Origin: Monosiga brevicollis MX1
Lineage: Eukaryota > Opisthokonta > Choanoflagellata > Craspedida > Salpingoecidae
Reading direction: 5' to 3'
NCBI RefSeq assembly: GCF_000002865.3
Contig: NW_001865044.1
Location: 195,879 to 232,212 of the forward strand
Length of the DNA stretch: 36,334 nt
The position numbers were made by a program, and so were the translations under genes. The notes beneath the pieces were generated by a model. The model was not told the DNA's origin, did no database searches, and saw nothing but the letters and a program-made list of their open reading frames with translations. Shown one piece after another: positions 11,601-23,600 of the stretch; positions within the stretch are counted from its first letter, which is position 1; the number at the start of each line of letters is the position of its first letter.

Positions 11601-12822
11601 GTTGAGTGAGTCGGGTGGTGGTGAAATGGACGTAGGGGATCAAGTTGAGGTAGCCAAGGTCTAAACCGCATCCGTCGGGTCAGAAGAGGGTGGCATAAAT
11701 GAGTTGGTTGAGGCACAGGGCAGGGTGGCTTTGGAGAAGCGAGCAGGTCAAATGCGCTTCGAACCAGGGCTGTCGTCCTGACTGGACGTTAGCGTGGTTA
11801 AGCGCTCCTTGAACTCGCGTTGAACCATGTCAAAGTTGCGTGCGGTCAAGGCGTACACAAGTCTAAGCACCACGGTCAGGGGGGTGGGTCACACACGTTG
11901 TAAGCGTTGGTATCAAGCTTGCCATGCCTGGTGCAGGTGAGAGCGGGAGTTGAAAGAAACACACGACGTCAACATACTGTGAAGCCTGGCACGGGATGGA
12001 GGAAGGTGTGGCCAGGTCTTCAGGAGTAGCATGAGCCAAAATCTGCGAGCGTGCGCGCGTGATCAAGGTAGTCATGAGATCGGGCGGATTGTAAGGGATC
12101 TCACTGATGCATGCGTCGAGATGCACAGCTTACTCGGGAGTAGAGCAGGTCCAAGAGCTGGCGTAGCACTGTGGGGTCCACCAAGTCAGCCTCCTTGCCC
12201 TTGCTTGCAAACTGATGGGCGAGAGCGGCGGCCATCGTTTGTAGAAGGATGGTCACCGAGTATTGAATGTCGGCCTCCGTGGATCGGTCATCTGCAGACT
12301 GTCGTGGGTGGGACATGGCATTTGGGGCCGTCCAGGTTGGGGGATGAGTGGTGGCACATTGCGCGAGCACGGACCAAGGAGGATGGGCAGGGGTGAGCCG
12401 AAGAGCTCTCGCGTGAATGCTCCTTACTTTGGTAAGGCATTGTTGCAGGAATTTGAAGAGGGGTTGAATCACGGGGTTGATGGCATCAACGCTGAGGTCA
12501 ATCAGACAGGCGCGGTTCCGCTCTGCAAGCTCTGGTTCAACGACAAAGGCGGTGCTTTTGCGCAGGCAGGGTAGCTGGGCAAGGAGTTGCATATCACAGG
12601 CCAGGCCGAGCAGCAAGCAAAGTCCAAGCAAAGTCAGTTCAAAGCAGCAAGCAGGGCGCCAGGGCATCTCTCCGTATTGCGTGCGGTGCACAAGATCAAG
12701 TCTCGATTTGGAACATGGAACGTCGCCTGGTCACTGACCGAGCCAGCCACAGCTTGGATGAGCGGGTCCAAGAGGTCTCTGCTGCGCTTGTCTTGCAAGA
12801 CCTGGGCATGAAATGACGCCAT
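2611..12822 (-). CDS. NF1: Neurofibromin (RasGAP), spliced, about 2,887 aa, with giant last exon
   Basis: Fifteen exons fit on the minus strand: 12822-12739, 12574-12428, 12298-12134, 12099-11978, 11862-11783, 11660-11470, 11388-11282, 11202-11094, 10973-10830, 10733-10545, 10444-10375, 10265-9896, 9791-9680, 9513-9428, 9298-2611. They sum to 8,664 nt in frame, close to animal NF1 (about 2,820-2,840 aa). The product switches off Ras by stimulating GTP hydrolysis. Conserved blocks run in NF1 order: N-terminal helical repeats (for example YPDEF in exon 6), then FWE at the start of the last exon. The RasGAP domain spans roughly 1310-1650, with arginine finger in TLLRRNSLATK (Arg about 1447) and the FLR motif as FLRYISPAIVSP (about 1558). 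A Sec14-PH module follows at about 1765-2040 (YYIARRYMTG), then long C-terminal helical repeats. An Ala/Gly-rich insert sits near 1229-1292. Exon 11-12 joining uses a weak GTGGCG donor and is the least sure border. Start chosen as the Met giving phase-0 splicing into exon 2. Confidence 0.95.
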
Positions 12823-13288
12823 GCTGACGCTGAACTAAGGATGGCCACTAAAGGGACGGGATGGAGGAGAGATGTACAAATATACTGCAGTGAGACGACA
12901 CGATAGGTGCCAGCGCGTTTGGTTCTCAACAGCCTTGATGGCGGGGGAGGATCGCAGAGCAGCGTACGGAGAGAACAGGCCGGCGCCAGCTGGTGCAGCA
13001 AGTGTGGACGCACGTACGAGGGGCCCTCGAAGGCGGCGTTTGTGAGTGTTAGCAGGGAGGGAGGTATCCTCCTCTCCTCCCAGCTATCATGCACCCAGCC
13101 GATGTAGCCTGTGCCAGATTGGACGCGATTGTGTGTCTCTGACAGGAGCGTTGCACCTTGTGCGCCTAATCGAATCAGAGCCAGGTCAGATCAGCATGTG
13201 GTGCGCGTGATCAATGTGTCGATAAAAAAAAAAGACGAAGAACACGGCGGCTTCAACTCGCACTCTGGCGTAACACTGCTACAGCGCG

Positions 13289-13290
<2 letters not shown>

Positions 13291-13353
<63 letters not shown>

Positions 13354-13425
13354 AGAGAGAGAGTTTGAGAGAGAGACAGAGAGAGAGAGAAAGAGAGTTT
13401 GAGAGAGAGAGTTTGAGAGAGAGAC

Positions 13426-13461
<36 letters not shown>

Positions 13462-13578
13462 TTTGAGAGAGAGAGAGAGAGAGTTTGAGAGAGAGAGAGA
13501 GTTTGAGAGAGAGAGAGAGAGTTTGAGAGAGAGACAGAGAGAGAGAGAAAGAGAGAGAGACAGAGAGAGACAGAGAGC
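13291..13578. repeat. Compound GA microsatellite, about 290 bp
   Basis: A nearly pure (GA)n array of 290 bp, broken repeatedly by TTT (giving GAGAGTTTGAGAG) and by single C (GACAGA). The interruptions recur at similar spacing, which suggests that longer interrupted units were duplicated as well as the dinucleotide. It lies between the divergent starts of NF1 and WDR11. Open frames across it encode only Ser/Leu or Arg/Glu dipeptide repeats and are not taken as genes. Confidence 0.95.
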
Positions 13579-13684
13579 GTACACAGTATAAAGTGCCACG
13601 TTCATCACAGTTTGACAACATCAGCACAAGCTCAATGATCCTTTTAAATTACACATACCCCCGGAATTTTAAAAGTTGCCTTTG

Positions 13685-13690
13685 TATAAA
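13685..13690 (+). promoter_or_regulatory. TATA-like element upstream of WDR11
   Basis: A TATAAA match in an AT-rich stretch about 40 bp before the WDR11 start codon; a second match lies at 13587-13592. The distance would fit a TATA box with a very short 5' UTR. Evidence is sequence match and position only. Confidence 0.3.
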
Positions 13691-13729
13691 GATAAAGGGG
13701 TATTTTAAACATACAAGGACCGTGGCAGG

Positions 13730-16700
13730 ATGACACTGGAGCCGCGGACCATCGCCGGCGGTTTGAACGAGGCCAATGGCGCAGCCGTGGCCTGGCATTA
13801 CTATGCGCTTGCCTTTGGTATCAAGTCTCGTGTGCAGGTGGTGGATCCTGCAGCCTTGGAGGTGCGACTCCCCCGCGCCTCTCCCCCCTTTTCTTGTGAT
13901 GCATCTTGAAGAAGCTCAACAACGTCCCCCGAAAACCCTGTCCGCAGCTCCTCCAAACGATTGCCACGCCGCAAAGTGATGCAGACGTGACCGCGGTATC
14001 GATTCGCCTTGATCTTTGTTCCAGTGGCACCATCTCTGCTGATCGACTTCCTTCTCACTGGTTTGCATGGATCTGGCGTCTCCTTCATAGTTGGCCTTTG
14101 ATCCTCGCCAACTTGGCGAGCGCAAATTCGATCCAACCAGCCTGCTTCTTGCAGCTGGCAATTCCTTGGGTCAGCCTCGCCGAGTTTCTGAAAAGCGCCT
14201 GGCATCCTTTCCAGCCAAATCGCCATGATTCCTCTGACCCTGACGCTTTTGCTGCTTTGCTGTTCCACCGTGTCCAGGGACCATCTCCATCCACCGCTTG
14301 AGCAACGGGGAAACCAAGGCCGTGCTACCCCCGCCCTCAGAGGCGCTGCGGGCCGCACGCAGCCCCCCTGCCGTCAAAGCCCTCTGCTGGCAGCACACGG
14401 TATGCTTCACATTTCGAGGACTCTGATTCTCAACGCTTGCTCACAGGCGTCTCAAACGTCACGGTCCAATCATATTTTGCCCTTGACCGATGCTCAGGCC
14501 ACAGACCCCCTCGGCTTGCTGGTGGCACTCTACAATTCCGGCCTGATCATCACTTGGAATGTGCTCAAGTGCGAGGCAGTCTGGGCGCTGGTACGTCGAG
14601 CCTGCTCCCCACGCAGCACCCACTCTTTCTTTCTCTCTTCCTCGCCTGACCTCTGCGCCACCACTTGCCCTGCTGAGTATCACCTCTGTTTTGGATGCTT
14701 TATTTACGTTTTGTGATTTTTCCATTTTGTCCACTCGTCTCATCCCGCCCATCCGCACATGTACAGGAAGGCCCACCCGAAGCCCAATCTTTGACGTTTG
14801 ATCCATTTCGTCCAAGGCGCTTTGCCACTTGCTCCCGAGGCGGCATCATTCATATCTACGAGCAAAGCTCCCCGGGCAGCCAACCCACGCAGACGCGCAC
14901 CTTTCAGTTGGCCCAAGGTACAGCGACCATCCTCATCCTCCAACCTTCGATTTCGCCAGCAAGCTTGGCCTTGTTGTCTGTTCCAGCTCTTGGTGGATCT
15001 TCACAATCCCTCCCTTTCTAGATGAAGCCATTGGTATCACCTTTTCCAAACACACAGAACACCAACTGGTCATTGTGACAAAACGGAAGCTCGTTTTCTA
15101 TGACCTAAAGGCTGAGCAGGTGCGTCATTGCCAGGCAATCGGCGCAATCTCACCACTCAAGAGCAAAGCATTCGCCCGCTTGCCCTGCGAATATCTTCCT
15201 CGTGGCTAGTCTCATTGCCACGACCTCTTGAAACATGGATTAGCCCATATCCGAGACACCCCTGGAGGTTGGCGGCAGCCCTTTTGTCTCAGGTACAATC
15301 GGCCCTATCGCTCGTCATTCGCGACTCAGATCCTGGGTGATATTTGGCTGCACAGACGGTGTTGAAGGCCCAGCTTCAAGGATTTTTGATCCTCATTTCC
15401 ACTTCCTCCTTTTTGAATAGTCATCACGTGCAGAGATGCCCCCGCCATCTATTGCTTGCACGAGAACTCGTGTGTGAGCCTTCGCTGTCGGCCCAAGTTT
15501 GGCCGTCTCTACTCTTACGAGTATCGCGGTTGGTGTCTCACGTATGCCACTCCCTTGGAGCGTCACGCACTACTATCTTGGCTCTTAAACCTTACGACTT
15601 GCACCACGACACTACAGGCCAATCGCGCGCCATCCGCACGCGCTCAGCCCGCGTGATGCATATTGTCAAGTCTCCGCGAGAGGACACAATGGTGGCCTGC
15701 ATTTGTCTGGACGGCCGCGTCCTTAAGTTGCAGGTACGTCCAACGCCACTGCACCAGAGCGCAGCACGAGTCATAGTCTAGAAGCGATCCCGACAGTGCC
15801 TCATCGTGCAGCATCGGCGTGATTTTCTTGGGATCTGCAGGCAGCACAAATGCCGTCACATGCCCACGCGTTGCTGGGCATGGGCGCCCCAGTAGAAGCT
15901 CATCGCTGCCTCAACGTGCGTACCTAGCCTAAACAGAGGCTCGACCCAGTCGCAGTCCTTGCCATGCTTCTCGGCTCATCTCAGCGCTCGCATCGGTGCT
16001 CACGTAGATTAAGGGCGCCTTGCGTCAAACCGGTCTGATGCATACCCTCATGGTGCCTGTGTGTGCCAGTGGAGTCCATGTGGTTCGTCGGTTGCTGCCA
16101 CACAGTCTTGAGTGCAAACGCATCAGTGTTCCCCATGCGCCGGAACAGCTACACGCAAATCCCACTGACTCATCATGACCCGGTCCTGGACTGCACAGAA
16201 CGCAGATGGCCAACCACTGATGGCCGTGGGTGGCCGGCAAGGACGCATCCAGGTAAAATCTGCAGCGTTACGAATACGGAGCGTGCTTATGACCAATCTC
16301 TGAGCGGGATTGACGACGATTGTGATTTTCACGTTTCTTTTTGGCGATAGATCTTCAACCTGGCGACAGGCCAGCTGACACGACAATTTGTTGTCAACGA
16401 GAACACGCTTGTGGATGTGGCCTGGACCAGTGGTGGTGCCCTGGTGGCGTTGGCCGGGTCAGTCGCGTGCCATATGCGTGGTATCAGGTCTGACTCTACG
16501 CACAGCCTGACAAGGGGGAAGTGAATGGGAGCAAACAAATGTCGATCCTGTCCCTGGCATGCCATCCATTTTTGAGAGGCCATTTATCCTTTGGATGCTG
16601 CCAGTGCTAACCCAAACGGGCGCTTCGACTGATCGCCCCATGCCGGCATGGGGCCACGGTGCAATTGCAGGAGTGAGGCTGGACCGTCGCTCTCGCGCAA

Positions 16701-18146
16701 TGTTCTCCTGCATGTCGATGCGTGCACCGGACGCAGCACAAAGCTCCGTGACCGGCAAGACCCCAGCAAGGTACATGGTGTGGCGTGGCTGAGTCAACCA
16801 AGCAGTGTACGGGCCATTGCCCTCATAACATTCACATTTTTTTTTCTCTTAATCTCCAATTAATAGGCTAAGCGATTGCACGTTTCGCCGCTGGGCCAGT
16901 ATGTGCTCCTACTTTTCCAGGACCAGCCCCCAGAGCTGTGGAGCGCCACGCGCCGTTGCTTGCTCAGCCATTTTGGAAAAAATTTCCCGCTGTGCGCTGA
17001 CCTGGCTTGGATCCATTATGGCAATGGCATGGCGGCAGCACAACACCAGTCCAACTCAGATAGTGTGCAGAGTATGTCTTAGCGTTCCCACGGCCGAATG
17101 TTGGCGAGGCCTTGAGTTCTCACGCTGCGCCTACATTTCAACTTGTGCAGCTCGCCTCCTTGAAATCATTGACCAAGAGGTTACCCGCGATGATGACCTT
17201 GACCCGGCCAGTTTGGGCGACGTGTTTGAAGATGAGCCCAAGAAGCCCGACCAACTTGTCATGCGCGAGGAGTTTATGGCCGTGGAATACGACGCGCAGC
17301 TCCATGGATACCGGATTGAGGGCAGGTGCGATGGAGTTGCGCCGGGAGCTTTCTTGCGCTCGTGGCCTCATTTGCCTTGCCGAGTGATGCGACATGAAAG
17401 CCAACTGTGAAGTTGCCATTGCGCAGTTGATCTCAGTGACCTTCTCGTTGCTTTTTAGTTTGATGCAAAAAAAACAGGTCTCTGTTGAAGCTGTGGCAAG
17501 CACCGTGTGCACGGCAGCTGCTTGGACTCAACGTTTTGGTGTCGTCGGCGATGCCAATGGACACCTTCTTGTTTTCGAAAACTACGTACGCATCCTTGCC
17601 GCTATCGTCTTCATCGCCCCAACCAATCGTGTTTGACTCCGATGGCATGACACTTTTGGACTAGGCTGCGATGCGCTTTTGCTCAACTCCTCGTATGCCT
17701 CTTTCAGCTGGTGACCCAGCATGTTTCGACCGACTTTGCCGAAGTCAAGCAAATTGCTCTCATGCATGGCACCACTCTGGCGCTCGTTCGCTTTTCCAAC
17801 GGTAAGCTTCGCGGTGCGGACAGCTTTGACACAATGTTGTTCCGGTGCTTCTGAATATTTCTTGGCACGCAGGCGTAGCTACGTTTGATGTGGTGAAGGG
17901 CCAAGTCCTGTCTGCACTTCCCCTGGGCAAAAAAGGACCTCAGGTTGGGTTTCTCTCCCAAAAACTATTCTCCTCATAAACAGCGCTTGCAGATCATTGA
18001 CTCCACTGATATCGCTTGTTGATCACTGAATGCGGCCCTTTAGGCCATGCACGTGTGCTGGGCTCGTGCAGATCGTCCTGTGGTCGTGTTTGACGACTGT
18101 CGGCTCTGTGTGTTTGATGTCAAGTTCAAGGTATGTGCGTGTAAAA

Positions 18147-18184
<38 letters not shown>

Positions 18185-20255
18185 ATATGGGGGGTATGGG
18201 GGTCTGGCTTTGATAGGGAGACGCCGACCCATGCCGCCTGCCAAATCAGTCATACTCTTTGCTTGCTGACCGAACAACATAACGCAATGTTTACTGTGCA
18301 GCGAGCGGAGAGTCACATCACTAGCTACGAGCGCGCAACGCCTTTCACATCACCTCTGGCCTACAGCGGGGCCATGGTGCGCAAAATCTACTCAGCCTAT
18401 CTGAGCGGACAAGGTTTGTTGGCAGGGGTACTTAGCTTACTGGCCGGCCGGACACACATTTTCATTTGATCTTATACACCTTTGACTTGTGTTTTTGTTC
18501 GTAGTCCTGGATGCCATCGAGGCCGGCAGCCAGGTATGTATGGTTTCGTGGAAGCGCAGTGCAGTAGACTGTTCCTATGCGTTTCTGACCTTGTCACACC
18601 TCTTGTTGCCATCAGAGCGAGCATTTGATTGCCGCGCTCCCTTCACCAACAGTTCCAACTCAAGACAATAAGGTCTTGCAGGCCCTCAATTCGTTGGTCG
18701 TGGCCAGCACGGTGGGTTGCGCGTCTTTTGCGTTTGAAGTCACTGTTTGGCTCACCTTGCTTTGGCTTTGCTGTTCTCACCCTGCTCACTCTCGTTGTGT
18801 CCTGCCACTATCGTTGATCCAATTGCAGCTGATTGGCGATGAGTGGTGTGCCCAGTTGTGCCGTATTCTCTATCAACAGCTTGCCGAGCCAGCGTCTGCA
18901 GAAGCAAATGACGCTCGCTCGGCAGTTGACCAGAGCACGGCAGCAACGGCGTCTGTAGTGCCCGATTTACTGACAGACGACGGAGGCTCCGTCTTGGCAC
19001 CAACAGAATCTCGTGGGTCCCCGGCCCCGGGTCCACCACTTGGCTTTTTGCAGAGCCCTTCAGTTTTGCGTCGAGACATGCAAGATAGCCTCAAGGTAGG
19101 GTGGCTAATATTGATTCTACGTCTCACAGGAATTCGCACAGGAGTGTTCACACCGTTGCTCTCGGCCACCCTCGCTCACTCACGTGCGTCTCGCTGCTGC
19201 GCATTCAGGCCCGCCGCCGAGTGCATGGTGTGACAGCCCTTCGCCGACCGCAATTTTCGGCCTTGGTAACCGAAAGCATCTTTGCTAGTAAGTTCCAACT
19301 CAAGTCGCAAGACAGGCGGGGCGGGCCGTTGAGCGCGACCTCTAACACCTCGCTGATGTCCTTTTCCTTTTTCCTACAGACCAAGCCGACAGGGCCATCC
19401 ATTTGTTGCTGCAGAACTGGAATTCAGCACACGAGCACGACTACGTGGATATCCTTCGGGCTTGCTTCATTGCAAGCATCACGCAGCCTGATAGCTACCG
19501 CACCACAGTCAAGGTGTGACATGCCTTGTGCCACGTGGGACAGCTTGGGCTTTGAGCAGCGGATGATCCCAGCTTCATATACGTCACTTCTTCCTTGTAG
19601 ATGGCGGCCATGAATCTGATCGCTAGCAATCGTCTGGATGAAGGCATTGAGCTCTTGGTTTTGACTGGCTTTTGCAAGGAGGCGTGCAGGTATGAAACAC
19701 TCGAACTGCCCTGCCAATTACGAAGCAACCTGGCCTCTCTCTGTAAACTATCTGCCGTCTTGAATGCGGTTTGATGTGGTTCGCTGTTGCTGCCGTGTGG
19801 GGCAATAATCGAAAGCTACCTGCAAAGCTACGGTCGCTGGGAGGATGCCGTCATCCTCGCCAAACACACGCTCTCCGTGGCCGACCAACGACAGGTTATG
19901 TAAGTTTCGTGCACAACAGTCGGCCTACCAGCCCTCAGCATGTGGCTTCATAGCTTCCGCTCTTGTTGACATGGCTAGGAGCAAACACGCTAGCGAGCTG
20001 GTGAAGACGAGCTGGCAAGAGGCCGCTCTGCTTTATGCCAGTAGTGGGGATACAGCGGCGGTAGGTGCCTAAAACATCTCTTGGGATTGCCGAGCTCAAC
20101 CTAGCTTCTTCGGCGGTCCACCTCTCGTGCTCACTCGACCCCGTGGTCAAACCGCCCCACAGGTGTTGAACGTACTGCCTTCAGCTGAGGATGCGCCGTA
20201 CCGCCATGCTTTAAAAGAGGCCCTGGCCGCCAAAGTCCCTGCGACCGCTTCATAA
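13730..20255 (+). CDS. WDR11: WDR11 (beta-propeller / alpha-solenoid traffic protein), spliced
   Basis: The gene is split into some 20 or more short exons. Exon 1 (13730-13861) encodes RTIAGGLNEANGAAVAW, matching the WDR11 amino end. Later blocks follow WDR11 order: LTFDPFRPRRFATCSRGG (about 14790), YCLHENSCVSL (about 15450), GQPLMAVGGRQGRIQ (about 16210), SPLGQYVLLLFQDQPPELW (about 16890), DRAIHLLLQNW (about 19390), RLDEGIELL (about 19635) and SYLQSYGRWEDAVILAK (about 19820). The final exon is 20163-20255. The amino part forms WD40 propellers and the carboxy part an alpha-helical solenoid. Animal WDR11, with FAM91A1, acts at the trans-Golgi in capture and recycling of acidic-cluster cargo and is linked to cilia and Hedgehog signalling. 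Several internal exon borders, particularly around 14000-14500 and 15840-16250, could not be fixed by eye. It converges with the myosin gene, leaving a 376-bp gap. Confidence 0.93.
18153..18183 (+). repeat. (GT)n microsatellite in a WDR11 intron
   Basis: A run of about fifteen GT units lies within the WDR11 intron beginning near 18131. It is simple sequence without coding potential. Confidence 0.9.
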
Positions 20256-20301
20256 ACATTTTATGTCTTGTGTGAATAGTGTTGAACGTGTGCCCCGCGC
20301 G

Positions 20302-20307
20302 AATAAA
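20302..20307 (+). terminator. Poly(A) signal AATAAA of WDR11
   Basis: A canonical AATAAA lies about 47 bp past the WDR11 stop codon at 20253-20255, a normal distance for 3' end formation. Downstream sequence to 20631 shows no further coding exon and also takes the 3' UTR of the converging myosin gene. Confidence 0.6.
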
Positions 20308-20631
20308 CAAACAACAGGTCAACAGAAACGCACGTTCGTTTGGTGCTCACCAAGAACGCAAAGCAAGGGGGTAAGGGTGTCACACTCAAGCTATGAATCA
20401 ATTTTGGTCTATGCCAATGGTCGGTTGAGCCACGCTATAGCCGGCTTTCGTTCGGTATATTCGAGGTAGGCATAGGGGTCAAGCAGCGGCCAGGTATGGA
20501 CAGCGAAAAGGCGACGCCCAGCCTGATCAAGCAAATGCTTCACCAAGGATAGGGTGTAGGAGACCGGTGAAGGGTACGGACAAAAGAAATGGTGGTCAGT
20601 CTCAGGGAGAGGGCGCTCTTGGACAAGATCT

Positions 20632-23600
20632 TTACTCATCATCCAAAGCAACGAGGTCTGATTCCATTGCGGGCGTAGCGCGGCGATAGATACTGGCGCG
20701 TATGCTAGCACGAAATGCCATGGGGTTGGCAATTTCTGGCGCTTGGACCAGAAGAGCCGCTTGGCCCTCGTGCTTTGTCTTGCCATACTGCGATTCCCCA
20801 ACGGAGCACACAATTGTGCCCACTTTGCCGTTCTTGAGCCGATGCTCCATGACATCCGCATACTGCGCGAGGCCAAGGAAAGCAAGAGTGAGGATCTGAC
20901 AAGCCTTCTGTGTGGTGTTGAGGGCGTTGCATTTGCGTCACGGGAGTTCCTCGCACCTGAACGTCATATGTCACACCCTTGGCTTTGGCAGCAAGAAAAA
21001 GAGTGGTTGCAAACTCGACGACATGCGGGGTGTCAAAAATAAAGTCACCACGATCCTTCTTGTCGTCGCTGGGCGTATGCAACACAATGACGCCGTCATA
21101 AAGCGTTGACACGCTCAGCTTGGACAAGCTAGTGAGCGGGATTCGCATCTTCAGCTTGAGCTTGGGGTGGCCATATACGTGCAACGCGTCGTTGGTAACA
21201 ACAATGACATCACTGCGAACATGGCCATAGTTGGTGCGATCCATTTTGTGAACCACAGTCATGTACAAGACTTCGCGATCCTCCTCCTGTTGCGAGGTCT
21301 TGGCAAATGCCTACAAAACACACGTGCCATGAGCTGTGACCGCACACTGCGAAACACCAAAGAAACTGGCTTTGTCATTGTTTCTGCGGGCTGTGATGAA
21401 GCAGACAAGGATGCGTGCAGAGGTGCTGAAGAGCCAACCTCGGCAATGCGCTGAGCCTCATTATCCTCGACACGGTATTTGTCGAAGGGTACTGGGACCG
21501 AGGATTCATAAATGAGCTTGCGGCCCTTGAAGAGCTCGTGAGCGGCCAGTTTGGCGGTCAAAATGGCCTTGCGCTCAGGCGAGAGCTTCAAACGATACTT
21601 GAGCGCCAGGTTGCGTCGGCAAAGGTCGCGTAGCAAAGCATCCGTGTCCGCCACAACCGGAGGAATGGGGCGCACCCAGCGCTGACTGCGCAGCAGGCAC
21701 AAAATTAAAATGAGGATGAATGCTGTGTAAGAAGCGAGGCGGTGCATGGCTAGAGGCAAACACTCACCCAACTTTCACGAGGCGATTGGGCACACTCTTC
21801 GCAAGGTTGATGAGGTATTCACGCTTCACGTGCGCAACAAAGCGCTCGTTGTGACCGTTTGGCGCTTGAGTTCGGGTCATAAAGCCAAAGATAAAGTCGC
21901 CTATAACGAGGGGCACATGAAAGCGTGCGTATATTTGTGTAAGCGCACGGGGGCAACAAACGTGCAGATGGCTTGACACATGGGAAAACACGTACGAATC
22001 GTTTGTCCTGCGCGGCGACGGCGAGAGACGGCACGCTTGGCCAATCCCACACGGGCGTGCTTCTGGCACACAATCGCAGCCTCGCGCATCGCTAGATATT
22101 TACGGCGTTGCACAAAACCGCGCCAGCGTGCCTGCAATGGAAGGTGGACAAGAAGCGCGTGAATATGGCCGCGTTGTTCCAGGTGCAGGAGGGGGGCCCA
22201 TCAGCATCCTCAGCACTGACCTGAATGTGGGTTGCGAGCCGATGGCGGGCCAGGACGAGGCTATTTTCCAAAGCCAGCAAGGTCTTGGGTTGTTTGATAA
22301 AGATCTTGGTCTTGCCCACAGCTACCTCAGATTCATCCACTTTGAGAGTATCTACCGACCGGCAACAGGGCGTGAGATCGAGGCAGCGCAGCGACGACGC
22401 TTCGCTCGTCGAGAGAACACCCACACACACACACACACACGGTGACTAAAGAAACGCAGAAAGACGACAGAGGAAAGAGAGGGAGAGAGAGAAGATAAAA
22501 ATAAAAATAAAATAAAAAATAAAAGAAAAAGAAAGAAAGAAAGCACATGTCCTTTGCCACATACGCACGGCAACCGACCAGCAATCAGCTTGGCCGCCTC
22601 GGAGAGCGGGCCAGGGTACGAGGGCCAGGTGGCCTTGCACACGCTCTTATAACGCTGATAAAACGCTTCAAAGGGACGTCGATAACAGTATCCAGCACGG
22701 GCAACGCGCAAGACCTCCATCAAACCAAGGTACTTGACCTACACAGGCCGATCAAGTGAGTTAACTTTTGAATGATACGCAGAGCCAAGACATGCGACGG
22801 GTCTCACCTGGTGTGTAACTAGCTCTTGGTCCCAAACGCCGGCGTGTTTTTGCTGGTTGGGCTTGATGCAGCGCACGTATGATGGCTGCTTCACCATGAG
22901 CGTTTCCATCAACTCCTTGATGCTGCGCCGAAATTGCGTGCTGGCAGTGGGAGGTCGCTTCTTTGAGTCAAGCTCAGACTCATCAAACCACTTGGCCATG
23001 ACGGTGTCCTTGCTGTCGAGCATGACTCGCACCAAGTCGCTGCGAGGGCAGCGCAGGTGAATCCCGACCATCGCATTAGAAAATGAAATTCACGCTCATT
23101 GGCTGGTTAACTTTGACACTTCACATCACCACGCCGAGCTCAGCATTGCCAAAGGCGTGACCCACCGGAATAACAAGTCATTGTTCTTGCTCACAAAGCC
23201 TGCGACGTCATATGCCACGTCACCTGCATAATGTCTGTGTATATGCTGCAGTGAGCTACCCTCGTCAGCGCAACCAACAAACAGAGTGGGCTTTGAGGGC
23301 CATAAAAACTAACTTCAAGACAAACGAGTCACGCTGAAGCTTCTTGTTGTCGGCCCAGGAGCTGTAGAGGGCATTCTTGTTTTGTCCGAAGCGAGCATCC
23401 AGCGCCTTGAGGAAGACGTCATCTCCTTGTTCGCCTGGAATCATGGTGCACGGGTGGTGTGAGCACATTGTGCAAAATGTCATTGTAGATCGTAAAAACG
23501 CCCACTCCTGTGTTGAGAACGCTGGCAGGCGTGGCGCGGCCTCACCGGGACCAAGGCAAGTGTCATCCAACGCGGCAAAGATGCCGGATTTGGCATCCTC

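Larger units (their letters stand above)
12823..13729. promoter_or_regulatory. Divergent NF1/WDR11 promoter region
   Basis: NF1 starts leftward at 12822 and WDR11 rightward at 13730, so this 0.9-kb gap must hold both promoters. It contains the long GA array (separate entry) and an AT-rich stretch at 13620-13710 with two TATAAA matches (13587-13592 and 13685-13690), the second about 40 bp before the WDR11 ATG. No supported coding exon was seen. TATA function is inferred from position and match only. Confidence 0.5.

Noticed and set aside
13253-13627. Minus-strand frames of 109-124 codons rich in Ser/Leu over the GA array
   Set aside because: They are translations of the dinucleotide repeat; no start context, splice signals or non-repeat sequence supports them.
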